NCBI RefSeq assembly: GCF_023634065.1
Contig: NZ_JALKCV010000002.1
Coordinates: 372,001-436,000 of the forward strand
DNA: 64,000 nucleotides
Reading direction: 5' to 3'
Source: Microbulbifer litoralis
GTDB lineage: Bacteria > Pseudomonadota > Gammaproteobacteria > Pseudomonadales > Cellvibrionaceae
A program made the translations under genes and the position numbers. Shown piece by piece: positions 29,257 to 36,746 of the stretch (positions are counted from its first letter, which is position 1; each line of letters opens with the position of its first letter). The notes under the pieces were generated by a model that saw only the letters and a list, made by a program, of their open reading frames with translations, was not told the DNA's origin and ran no database searches.

Positions 29257-30270
29257 ATGGGCGCTTTCTCCCTGCCACAATTCCTGGCCAAGCTGCGCGG
29301 CGGCCTGGTATCGCCGATGGCGCTGCACCGCATGGGTGTGCTGGGGATGAATGCGCGCAATATCAATTACATTGCGCGCTACAACGACCGCGACAAGTAC
29401 CCGATCGTCGACGACAAGCTCAATACCAAGCGCGCCGCCAAGCGCTATGGCATCCCGACCCCGGAATTGATCGCCGCCTTCGAGATCCAGCCCAGCCGCT
29501 CGCAGGTCCTGAAACTGATCGAGCCCCTGTGGCAGTTCGTGATCAAGCCGGCGCGCGGTTCCGGCGGCAAGGGGATCCTGGTGATCGTCGGTCGCGACGG
29601 CGACAAGTACAAGAAAGCTTCCGGCGCGGAGCTGACGGCCGAGGATATCCTGCGCCACGTCAGCAACATCACCAGTGGCCTGTATAGCCTGGGTGGCAAA
29701 CCGGACCGGGTGATGGTCGAGGCGCTGGTGGACTTCGATCCGGTGTTCGACAACTACTCGTTCGAGGGAGTACCGGATATCCGCGTGATCGTCTTTCGCG
29801 GTTTTCCGGTGATGGCGATGCTGCGCTGCTCCACCCACGACTCCGACGGCAAGGCCAACCTGCACCAGGGCGCCGTGGGTGTGGGAATCGACCTGGCTAC
29901 CGGCAGGAGCTGCCACGCGGTGCAGCGGGGGCTGCGCATCAAGCAGCATCCGGATACGGAAATGCCTTTCGGCGAGCTGCAGGTACCGGGCTGGCGCGAC
30001 CTGGTGCGGCTGGCGGCCAGTTGTTATGAGATGACCGGCCTCGGCTATCTCGGCTGCGACATCGTGCTCGACCGCCGGCGCGGCCCGCTGCTGCTGGAGG
30101 CCAATGCCCGCCCGGGCCTGGCGATCCAGGTGGCCAACGGCGTCGGCCTGGCGAGCCGGTTGCAGCATATCGAGCGCTTCGACCTGGAGCAGCTGGAAAA
30201 AAACGTGGAGGAGCGGGTGGCCTATTCCATGCGCGAGTTCGCTGCCTCCCGTACCCTGGACAAGGAATAA
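29257..30270 (+). CDS. Alpha-L-glutamate ligase-like ATP-grasp protein (RimK-related)
   Basis: This 337-residue soluble enzyme has the ATP-grasp pattern: WQFVIKPARGSGGKGILVI (ATP-binding loop), PDIRVIVFRGFPVMAMLRC, and GCDIVLDRRRGPLLLEANARPG (metal and phosphate binding). It belongs to the RimK-like group that adds amino acids, often glutamate, to a peptide or metabolite. It starts directly at the stop codon of the transglutaminase-like gene and is certainly cotranscribed. The acceptor is unknown; the membrane partner and the lipoprotein protease suggest a small-peptide or envelope target. The N-terminal MGAFSLPQFLAKLRGGLVSPM is typical of this subfamily. Confidence 0.9.
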   Translation: MGAFSLPQFLAKLRGGLVSPMALHRMGVLGMNARNINYIARYNDRDKYPIVDDKLNTKRAAKRYGIPTPELIAAFEIQPSRSQVLKLIEPLWQFVIKPARGSGGKGILVIVGRDGDKYKKASGAELTAEDILRHVSNITSGLYSLGGKPDRVMVEALVDFDPVFDNYSFEGVPDIRVIVFRGFPVMAMLRCSTHDSDGKANLHQGAVGVGIDLATGRSCHAVQRGLRIKQHPDTEMPFGELQVPGWRDLVRLAASCYEMTGLGYLGCDIVLDRRRGPLLLEANARPGLAIQVANGVGLASRLQHIERFDLEQLEKNVEERVAYSMREFAASRTLDKE

Positions 30271-30372
30271 GTCCCATAGGCCGGCTCCGGCGGTTTGCAC
30301 CCGTCGGCAAAATGCATACCCTCTGTTGCCGGTACTTTCTCGATTGCTAACCCCAGATAACCCGGGCTACCC

Positions 30373-32454
30373 ATGACTCAATTTCGCAGGAAAGCCCGCC
30401 TCGGGCTGTTGCTCGCCCTGGCGCCGGTGGCGGCTGTGGCCGAACCCCCCGCGGAACTGGAAACCCTGTCGGTTACCGCTTCGCGGGACCGGCGGGCCCC
30501 AGGCTCTCTGGCGGAGAGCCTGTCCTCCGTTTCCGCCGCCGAATTGCAGCGGGCGCGCGCGGTACATATCAGCGAGGCGCTGGCGCGCGTCCCGGGGACC
30601 TGGATCAGCCGCGGCAACGGCCAGGAACACCTGACGGCCATCCGTTCACCGGTGCTGACTGGCGCCGGCAGCTGCGGTGCCTTCGCGATCACGGAAGACG
30701 GCGTGCCGGTGCGCGGCACCGGTTTCTGCAACGTCAACCAGTTATTTGATCTCAACAGTGAACAGGCGGGCCGCATCGAAGTGCTGCGGGGGCCCGCGCC
30801 GGTGCTCTACGGCTCCGATGCGCAACACGGTGTGATCAACCTGATCAGCGCGCCGCCGGGGGAGGGCGGCGATCGCCTGTCGCTCGAGGCCGGCGCCAAC
30901 GACTACCTGCGTTTCGGAACCAGTATCGGCCGCAGCGCCGGCCGGCACGGCTACCGCCTCAGTGCCAACGGCGCCAGCGACGGCGGCTTCAAGGACGATT
31001 CCGGCTTTGACCAGCAGAAGCTGACCCTGCGCCACGATTTCGACGGCGACGGACTGAGCGCGCGCACCCTGCTGAACCTGAGTAACCTGAACCAGGAAAC
31101 CGCTGGTTATGTGTCGGGTAAAGACGCCTACAAGGTTGCATCTCGCAAGCGGGAGAACCCGAACCCGGAAGCTTTCCGCGACAGCCGTTCGGCGCGTCTC
31201 CAGACCCGGATCGAGGGCGCGACGGATGGTGGCAGCCACTGGCAGTTGACGCCCTACGCACGCTACACCGATATGCAGTTCCTGATGCACTTCCTGCCGG
31301 GCACGCCACTGGAGGAAAACGGCCAGCGCGGTGTGGGTGTGAAGAGTGCGTACTTTTTTTCCGACCCGGACGGGTGGTCGCTGACCAGCGGTGTCGACCT
31401 GGAGTTGACCGAGGGCTGGCTCAGGCAGAGCCAGGAAAGCGGTTTTTCCTCGTTTCCGGCGGGTCAGCAGTACGACTACGAAGTGGCTGCGGCGGTGGCG
31501 GCGGCGTTTTCCAAAGCGGACTGGAGGCTGTCGGATTCCACCCGCCTGGCGGCCGGTGCCCGTTTCGAGTATCTCCGCTATGACTACGACAACCGGATGA
31601 TCAGCGGCGACACCGCGGAGGACGGTTCCGTCTGTATCAGCAGTTACACCGGTGCGGAGGGCTGCCGCTACTCGCGCCCCGCGGATCGTCGCGACGATTT
31701 TACCAATCTTTCAATCGATGCCAGCCTGTTGCACCGGTTTGGTGACAGCCTTACCGGAGTTGCCCGATTGGCGCGCGGTTTCCGGGCTCCCCAGGCGACG
31801 GAACTCTACCGCCTGCAGAATGGCCAGCTGCGGGCCGACCTGGATTCGGAATCCATCGACAGCCTGGAGCTGGGGCTGCGCGGTACTGTGGAGCAGGTGC
31901 ATTTCAGCCTGACCGCTTTCTATATGGAAAAGGCCGATGTGATTTTCCAGTCGTCGGAGCGCCTGAACCTGAGCGATGGCGAAACCCGCCACTACGGCCT
32001 GGAGTACGACCTGGGCTGGCAGCTCGCCGATCGATGGCGCCTGGCCCTGGCCGGCACTCTGGCCCGCCACCTGTACACCAACGATGTCAGCGCACCGGGC
32101 GCCTCCGAATGGATCGAAACCAGCGGCAATGATATCGATACCGCGCCGCGACAGATGCACACGCTGAACCTGCAGTGGTCGCCGGGTGAGGCCACCGCGG
32201 CGGAATTGCAGTGGCAGCGCATGGGCGCCTATTACACCGATATCGAAAACGATCACCGCTACGCCGGTCACGACCTGCTGAGCCTGCGCCTGCGCCAGCG
32301 GCTCTCGGAAAAGGTGGAAGTGGGCCTGCGGGTGCATAACCTGGCGGATGTGGATTACGCCGAGCGGGCGGATTACTCGAGCCTGGGTGGTGGGGATCGC
32401 TACTTTATCGGTGAACCGCGGAGTTTATTTGCGGATATCAGCTTCGTGCTGTGA
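30373..32454 (+). CDS. TonB-dependent outer-membrane receptor
   Basis: This 693-residue protein has a signal peptide (LGLLLALAPVAAVA) and a TonB-box-like segment near the mature N-terminus (ELETLSVTASRDR). A plug domain at about 40-155 includes LARVPGTWISRG, a Cys pair (GSCGAF, GFCNVN), and VLRGPAPVLYGSDAQHGVINL. A beta barrel follows to the C-terminal DISFVL. It takes up a large nutrient or siderophore. Substrate motifs are not specific, and the region upstream is too short for a cobalamin riboswitch. No transport or regulator genes are adjacent. Confidence 0.93.
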   Translation: MTQFRRKARLGLLLALAPVAAVAEPPAELETLSVTASRDRRAPGSLAESLSSVSAAELQRARAVHISEALARVPGTWISRGNGQEHLTAIRSPVLTGAGSCGAFAITEDGVPVRGTGFCNVNQLFDLNSEQAGRIEVLRGPAPVLYGSDAQHGVINLISAPPGEGGDRLSLEAGANDYLRFGTSIGRSAGRHGYRLSANGASDGGFKDDSGFDQQKLTLRHDFDGDGLSARTLLNLSNLNQETAGYVSGKDAYKVASRKRENPNPEAFRDSRSARLQTRIEGATDGGSHWQLTPYARYTDMQFLMHFLPGTPLEENGQRGVGVKSAYFFSDPDGWSLTSGVDLELTEGWLRQSQESGFSSFPAGQQYDYEVAAAVAAAFSKADWRLSDSTRLAAGARFEYLRYDYDNRMISGDTAEDGSVCISSYTGAEGCRYSRPADRRDDFTNLSIDASLLHRFGDSLTGVARLARGFRAPQATELYRLQNGQLRADLDSESIDSLELGLRGTVEQVHFSLTAFYMEKADVIFQSSERLNLSDGETRHYGLEYDLGWQLADRWRLALAGTLARHLYTNDVSAPGASEWIETSGNDIDTAPRQMHTLNLQWSPGEATAAELQWQRMGAYYTDIENDHRYAGHDLLSLRLRQRLSEKVEVGLRVHNLADVDYAERADYSSLGGGDRYFIGEPRSLFADISFVL

Positions 32455-32461
32455 TTCGTCT

Positions 32462-32490
32462 GGGCGAACCTTTGGGTTCGCCGCTTTTCC
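32462..32490 (+). terminator. Terminator after the TonB receptor gene
   Basis: The stem GGCGAACC / GGTTCGCC with loop TTTG is followed by GCTTTTCCTT, just past the receptor stop. The same stem-loop sequence recurs in the opposite-strand terminator at 32776-32797. Confidence 0.75.
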
Positions 32491-32530
32491 TTGGCCTTTC
32501 CCATTTTGTGTCATTAGATGATTCAGTGGC

Positions 32531-32641
32531 GGCGCTGCTACCGGTGGCTGTTTGCCAGACACGCGGTGAATACATCCCTGTACGCTCTAATCGACATCCC
32601 TGTCTCATAAGGTCTGGCAAACAGCCACCGGCATCAGCGCC
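32531..32641. repeat. Palindromic element, copy 1 (30-nt arms)
   Basis: Left arm 32531-32560 and right arm 32612-32641 are complementary at 28 of 30 positions, with a 51-nt loop. The outer half of each arm (GGCGCTGCTACCGGT) is shared with the copies at 53010-53121 and 48328-48409. The inner half (GGCTGTTTGCCAGAC) differs from the other intact copy. The loop matches the other copies in reverse orientation (CAGGGATGTATTCACCGCGT). It sits between two facing terminators and is probably not transcribed from its neighbours. Confidence 0.9.
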
Positions 32642-32693
32642 TTCGCATCGACATTGAAGTTCTAATTGGCTAGTTGGACCGTTCGAAAAGAAG

Positions 32694-32726
32694 ATTGAAG
32701 TCAACGCGAAGGCCCTGATACCGGGA
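32694..32726 (+). repeat. Partial copy of the palindromic element flank
   Basis: TTGAAG then GCGAAGGCCCTGATACCGG repeats the outer end and flank of the palindromic element without a loop or second arm. It is a broken or solo end. The rest of 32455-32822 holds copy 1 and the two terminators; I see no gene there. Confidence 0.6.
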
Positions 32727-32775
32727 GCCACCAAATGCGCTTACCAGCACCGGCCTGAAGTGCCACAAATAAAAA

Positions 32776-32797
32776 GGGCGAACCCAAAGGTTCGCCC
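32776..32797 (-). terminator. Terminator of the desaturase gene
   Basis: On the minus strand GGGCGAACC and GGTTCGCCC form a 9-bp stem followed by TTTTTATTT. This is a strong intrinsic terminator about 25 bp past the desaturase stop. Confidence 0.88.
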
Positions 32798-32822
32798 CGA
32801 CGATCGAATCAAGTCGAATTGA

Positions 32823-33986
32823 TCAGGCCGCAGTAGCCGGGCAGAGGTGGAACTGCTCCATCATGATCTGCAGGCGCTTGCGCTGCATCTTCAGGCTGTA
32901 TTCCAGCTCTTTTACCCGTGTGCGAATAGCCGCGCTTTCCCATTTGGCCAGCAGGCGCTCGCGCGCGTTTTCGTAGCGGCGGGACTGGAGTTCCTTCCAT
33001 TCGGACAGCGCTGCGGAAAATTCCTGCGCTTCCTTTTCCAGCAACTGGCGCCAGCTCTCCCTGTGATTTGATTCCTGCAACTTCTGTTCGGCGCGCTTGA
33101 ACTGCATGGCGAGCATGGCGCGCTGGATGCGCATGGCCGGCACGGTTTTCAGGTTGCGTGCCAGGCCCAGCCAGCTGGCGGTCCTGATCAGCCACTTGGT
33201 CGGGTCCCACTGGTACCAGCGGATACCGTTGCGGTAGTCGGTCTGGAAGATGTGGTGGTAGTTGTGGTAGCCCTCGCCGAAGGTGAAGAACGCCAGCAGG
33301 TCGTTGTCCCGCGCGGTGTTTTCGTCGGTGTAGGGCCGGCGGCCCCAGATATGCGCCAGGGAATTGATAAAGAAAGTGGTGTGGTGGTTGACCACGATAC
33401 GCAGCACACCCGCCAACAGCAGCATGCCGATCACATCGCCGGTAAGCAGGCCCAGCAGCAGCGGCAGGCCCAGGTTCATGGCCAGGGTGATGGGCACATA
33501 GTGGTTGTGCTGCCACATGACGATCTTGTCGCGCTGCAGGTCCTTGGCGTTACTGAAATCCTCTTTGCCGCTGGGGTAGTCGCGCAGCATCCAGCCGATA
33601 TGGGAGAACCAGAAACCGCGTTTGGCGGAATAGGGATCCTGGTGGTTGTCGTCCACATGGCGGTGGTGGCGGCGGTGGCCGGAGCACCAGATGAGGACGC
33701 TGTTCTGCAGCGCGGCGGCGCCGAACAGCGCGAACAGCAGGCGCAGGGACCAGTGCGCCTCGTAGGTGCGGTGGGACCAGAGGCGGTGGTAGCCGGCGGT
33801 GATCGAGAGGCCGCACAGGGCACCGATGACGGCAAAGGCCAGCCACTGGTACCAGTGGTAGCCCACCATGGCACCGTACAGCGGTACCAGGATCAGGGCC
33901 GCCAGCGCAGTGCTGGCAAAAAGGACGGTGGTGACCCAGATGCGCGGCGCGTCGGCCCACTCTCGAGTCTCTTTAGCTGGATTCAT
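32823..33986 (-). CDS. Acyl-CoA / acyl-lipid fatty-acid desaturase
   Basis: This 387-residue membrane enzyme has the three His boxes of the delta-9 desaturase family: GYHRLWSHRTYEAHW, CSGHRRHHRHVDDN and EGYHNYHHIFQTDYRNG, which bind a di-iron centre. Four membrane helices lie around them (VLFASTALAALILVPLYGAM, LLLGLLTGDVIGMLLLAGVL). A C-terminal extension of about 90 charged residues (LLEKEAQEFSAALSEWK onward) is predicted to be coiled coil, longer than in basic desaturases. The ATG at 33986 has AAAGG upstream. It introduces a double bond into saturated acyl chains and thus controls membrane fluidity. Confidence 0.93.
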   Translation of the reverse strand: MNPAKETREWADAPRIWVTTVLFASTALAALILVPLYGAMVGYHWYQWLAFAVIGALCGLSITAGYHRLWSHRTYEAHWSLRLLFALFGAAALQNSVLIWCSGHRRHHRHVDDNHQDPYSAKRGFWFSHIGWMLRDYPSGKEDFSNAKDLQRDKIVMWQHNHYVPITLAMNLGLPLLLGLLTGDVIGMLLLAGVLRIVVNHHTTFFINSLAHIWGRRPYTDENTARDNDLLAFFTFGEGYHNYHHIFQTDYRNGIRWYQWDPTKWLIRTASWLGLARNLKTVPAMRIQRAMLAMQFKRAEQKLQESNHRESWRQLLEKEAQEFSAALSEWKELQSRRYENARERLLAKWESAAIRTRVKELEYSLKMQRKRLQIMMEQFHLCPATAA

Positions 33987-34288
33987 AGTACAACCTTTCT
34001 CGTGCGCTACAGCGGGTGGGCGGTCGGGGAAACAGAACCGGGTTCCCCCCATCAGGTTAGTGCCCACTGAATGGCAGATGCTAACCGATCGCCCGGCGCA
34101 AGGCACGCCCAAAGCGCACAGACTGGGACTGATGCCCAACAGGAGGTCACCACCATCCATCCTCCCATTCATGACTTTTTGCCTGATTTTGGTGCACAAG
34201 CGGGTTTTTTCGTGCCCTGTTGGTTCAAACGCCGGCTGCCGGCTGGCGGGAAGGGCCCCACAGGGGCGATTTCATGGGGTTTGCAAAG
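33987..34288. other. Upstream region of the desaturase gene
   Basis: About 300 bases between the desaturase start and the -24/-12 promoter. No gene is supported. It should contain the desaturase promoter and any activator-binding sites for the divergent sigma54 promoter, but I could not pick out boxes with confidence. Confidence 0.45.
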
Positions 34289-34305
34289 TTGGCATGGCGG
34301 TTGCA
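34289..34305 (+). promoter_or_regulatory. Sigma54-type -24/-12 promoter
   Basis: TTGGCATGGCGGTTGCA matches the RpoN consensus TGGCACG-N4-TTGCA at all but one listed base, with GG (34291-34292) and GC (34303-34304) exactly ten bases apart. The predicted start is near 34316. There is no protein gene before the terminator at 34414-34439. Confidence 0.75.
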
Positions 34306-34315
34306 ATAACCAGGG

Positions 34316-34439
34316 TGTGGGCCGAAAGGTCCACGCTCCGGGAATCCATCACGGGGTTATGGCAAAAGTTATTACTGCGTGACTTCCCGTTTTCTCTCAT
34401 CATCGCTGATTCAGGCCCCGCTTTGCGGGGCCTTTTTTT
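34316..34439 (+). ncRNA. Candidate sigma54-dependent small RNA (about 124 nt)
   Basis: From the predicted start an RNA would open with the stem GTGGGCC / GGTCCAC (34317-34334, one G-U pair) closed by a GAAA tetraloop. It would end at a strong terminator with an 8-bp stem (GGCCCCGC / GCGGGGCC) and seven T residues. The middle 80 nt hold no open reading frame with a ribosome site. Promoter, 5' stem-loop and terminator are spaced as in known RpoN-controlled sRNAs such as CrcZ or NrsZ, but the sequence is not one I recognise. Its targets are unknown; the divergent desaturase and the downstream kinase are its neighbours. Confidence 0.6.
34414..34439 (+). terminator. Strong intrinsic terminator
   Basis: GGCCCCGC, loop TTT, GCGGGGCC and then TTTTTTT. 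This is the best terminator in the window and has no protein gene immediately upstream on its strand. Confidence 0.93.
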
Positions 34440-34508
34440 ATCTCCTCCCGATACCGGCTTCCCCTGCCACAGCGGCTGACGCGGCGGTCTTTTCAGCGGC
34501 GCCCAGAA

Positions 34509-36563
34509 GTGATTCACTTGTGGGAATACCAGAAAAGCGATGAAGTGACCCGCGTGTCCCAGCCACTCCTCCCCGATAGCGCCGAAATGCCGCTGCAATT
34601 GCCCGCGTCTGCCGAAGAGCTCGAGCAGTTGGAGCCGGCGCAGTTGCAGCGGCAGTTGGGCTATTTGCGGGATCTGTTGCTGGATACGGACTGCGGCCTC
34701 TGGGAGTGGCACCCCCGGAGTGGGCACCAGCGTGCCAGCGGGGCGGTCTGGACACTCCTGGGGGAGGATCCGGACGCGGTTCTGAGCGGGCTCTGGAGTG
34801 GCGATGAGCTGACCCTGGTGCACTCCGACGAGCGCGACAAACTGTTCGCCCTGCGCCAGCGCATCGCTTCCCGGGGGGGCTCCATCGATACCACTTTCCG
34901 GGCCTACGACGCGTCCGGCCAGATCTACTGGATGCGGCTCTGGGCCCGCGCCTTCGATGTTGATGACAGCGGGGTGCCGGCCCTGGTGATTGGCGGCTGC
35001 GCCGATTACACCGAAGCCCTGTCGGTACGCTATCTCTCCAACCTGCCCGGCGAGCGGCCGCTGCAGGCGCTCGCCGGTGTCGGCGACGGCCTCTGGGAAT
35101 GGGACCTGCGCGCCGACGAGGTAGTGCTGGACCGGGCCTGCTGGGCGATGCTCGGCTACGAGCACAGCCAGGTGGACACCGATGCGCGCACGGCGCTGTC
35201 GCACTGGAAAAACCGCATGCTGCCGGAGGATTACCCGCGCGCACAGCAGGCGATCCAGGACCACGTGCGCGAGCAGGTGCCGCTGGACGTGGAGTTCCGC
35301 CTCTGGCACCGCGATGGCGGCATCGTCTGGGTCCGCTGCCGGGGGCAGGTACAGCGCAACAGCGGCGGCGAGGCGGTGCGGGTCATGGGGGTGTTGCAGG
35401 ACATCACCGGCAGCCGCGAGGCGCTGGCGCGGGCCGAACGGGAGCTGCAACAGCAGCGCCAGGAGAACGCCAATCGCGCGGACCTGCTGTTCAGCCTCAG
35501 CCACGAGCTGCGCACGCCGCTGAATGCGATCCTCGGCTACAGCCAGATGGTGGAGCTGGACCAGTCCCTGAACCCGGACCAGCGCCAGCGCCTGTCCGAG
35601 ATCCGCCGTGCCGGGCAGCACCTGCTGCATCTGGTGGGCGACGTGCTGGAGCTGGCGCGCATCGACAGCCATCGCCTGGCGCCGTCGATGGAGCCAATGC
35701 AGCCGGCGGCGCTGGTGGCCGATTGCAAGCGGCTGCTGGAACCGCTGGCGGAGACCCGGCGTGTAAACCTGATTTTCGAGCCGCTGGGTTGGGAATCGGC
35801 CTACATCTGCGCCGATCCGGTGCGCTTCAAGCAGGTGGTGCTGAACCTGGCGGGCAACGCGGTCAAGTACAACTGCGAGAACGGCCGTGTCGTCATCAAT
35901 TTTGCGCCGCAGACAGAGGGTTGGCTGCGGCTGAGTATCCTGGATACCGGCCAGGGGATTCCGGAGGACAAGCAGGCGGAAGTGTTCGAGCCGTTCAACC
36001 GCCTCGGCGCCGAAGAGGGACAGATAGAAGGTACCGGTGTGGGCCTGGCGATCGCCAAGCGGCTCACGGAGGCCATGGGCGGGCGCATCGATTTCGAGAG
36101 CCACGAGGACCAGGGCTCCATCTTCTGGATCGAGTTCCCACTGATCGACGCGCCGCTCGAGGTGATGCAACTGAAATCGCAACCCCAGTTGGACATCCGC
36201 CTGCTGCCCTGTCGCCTGTTATTGGTGGACAGCAGTCCGGCGGGTTTCAACCGTCTCGACAGCATGCTGGCCGGCGCTTCCCAGGTGCAGCTGTTGGCCG
36301 CGGCCGACGCGGTGGAAGCGATTTTCACTGCGCGTACCCAGTCGCCGGATATCGTGTTGTTCAATGCGTCGATGCCGGGAATGTCGGCGTCGGATATGGC
36401 GGCCATCCTGTGCGGCGATCCGCAGACGGCGGAGATCCACTTCGTCGCGATCGGTGAATACAGCGGGGAGGAATGCGAGGCGGCGCTGCCGTCCGGGTTC
36501 GAACTTATACAGCTTTGTCAGGTTGTGGAGAAATGCCTGGTTCCCACAGAGGAAGTCGACTGA
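34509..36563 (+). CDS. PAS-domain histidine kinase with degenerate receiver
   Basis: This 684-residue cytoplasmic sensor kinase has two PAS domains (about 55-185 and 190-305; CGLWEWHPRSG and GLWEWDLRADEVVLDRACW). A HisKA dimerisation domain carries the phosphorylated His near residue 330 (FSLSHELRTPLNAILGYSQM). A HATPase domain at about 430-560 has N box VVLNLAGNAVKYN, LDTGQGIPEDK and GTGVGLAIAK. Residues about 570-684 look like a receiver, but the phosphoacceptor position reads IVLFNASMPG, Asn for Asp, and the conserved Lys is missing. The GTG start at 34509 is uncertain; GTG codons at 34551 or 34560 are alternatives. No cognate regulator is adjacent. Confidence 0.85.
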   Translation: MIHLWEYQKSDEVTRVSQPLLPDSAEMPLQLPASAEELEQLEPAQLQRQLGYLRDLLLDTDCGLWEWHPRSGHQRASGAVWTLLGEDPDAVLSGLWSGDELTLVHSDERDKLFALRQRIASRGGSIDTTFRAYDASGQIYWMRLWARAFDVDDSGVPALVIGGCADYTEALSVRYLSNLPGERPLQALAGVGDGLWEWDLRADEVVLDRACWAMLGYEHSQVDTDARTALSHWKNRMLPEDYPRAQQAIQDHVREQVPLDVEFRLWHRDGGIVWVRCRGQVQRNSGGEAVRVMGVLQDITGSREALARAERELQQQRQENANRADLLFSLSHELRTPLNAILGYSQMVELDQSLNPDQRQRLSEIRRAGQHLLHLVGDVLELARIDSHRLAPSMEPMQPAALVADCKRLLEPLAETRRVNLIFEPLGWESAYICADPVRFKQVVLNLAGNAVKYNCENGRVVINFAPQTEGWLRLSILDTGQGIPEDKQAEVFEPFNRLGAEEGQIEGTGVGLAIAKRLTEAMGGRIDFESHEDQGSIFWIEFPLIDAPLEVMQLKSQPQLDIRLLPCRLLLVDSSPAGFNRLDSMLAGASQVQLLAAADAVEAIFTARTQSPDIVLFNASMPGMSASDMAAILCGDPQTAEIHFVAIGEYSGEECEAALPSGFELIQLCQVVEKCLVPTEEVD

Positions 36564-36746
36564 GGTATCCCGGCCAACCGGTTTCAAGTCGTCTACAATG
36601 GGCCTCGATAAAACAAAATAAACGACGCAATGCGGGGTTTCCAACACCAGCCGGGACGTTTGCTGACGCCGCGCTACCCGGTTGGAGTGCCAGCTCCAGA
36701 AATCAGGCAGTACTCACGGAACGATACCGATAAGCCGAGGCAGTGG

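Noticed and set aside
27676..30300. Minus-strand open frame of over 870 codons
   Set aside because: It is antisense to the transglutaminase-like and ATP-grasp genes, is rich in His, Gln and Arg as expected for a G+C-driven shadow, and has no known domain.
30271..30372. Cobalamin riboswitch before the TonB receptor
   Set aside because: Only about 100 bases are available and no B12-box or conserved core is visible.
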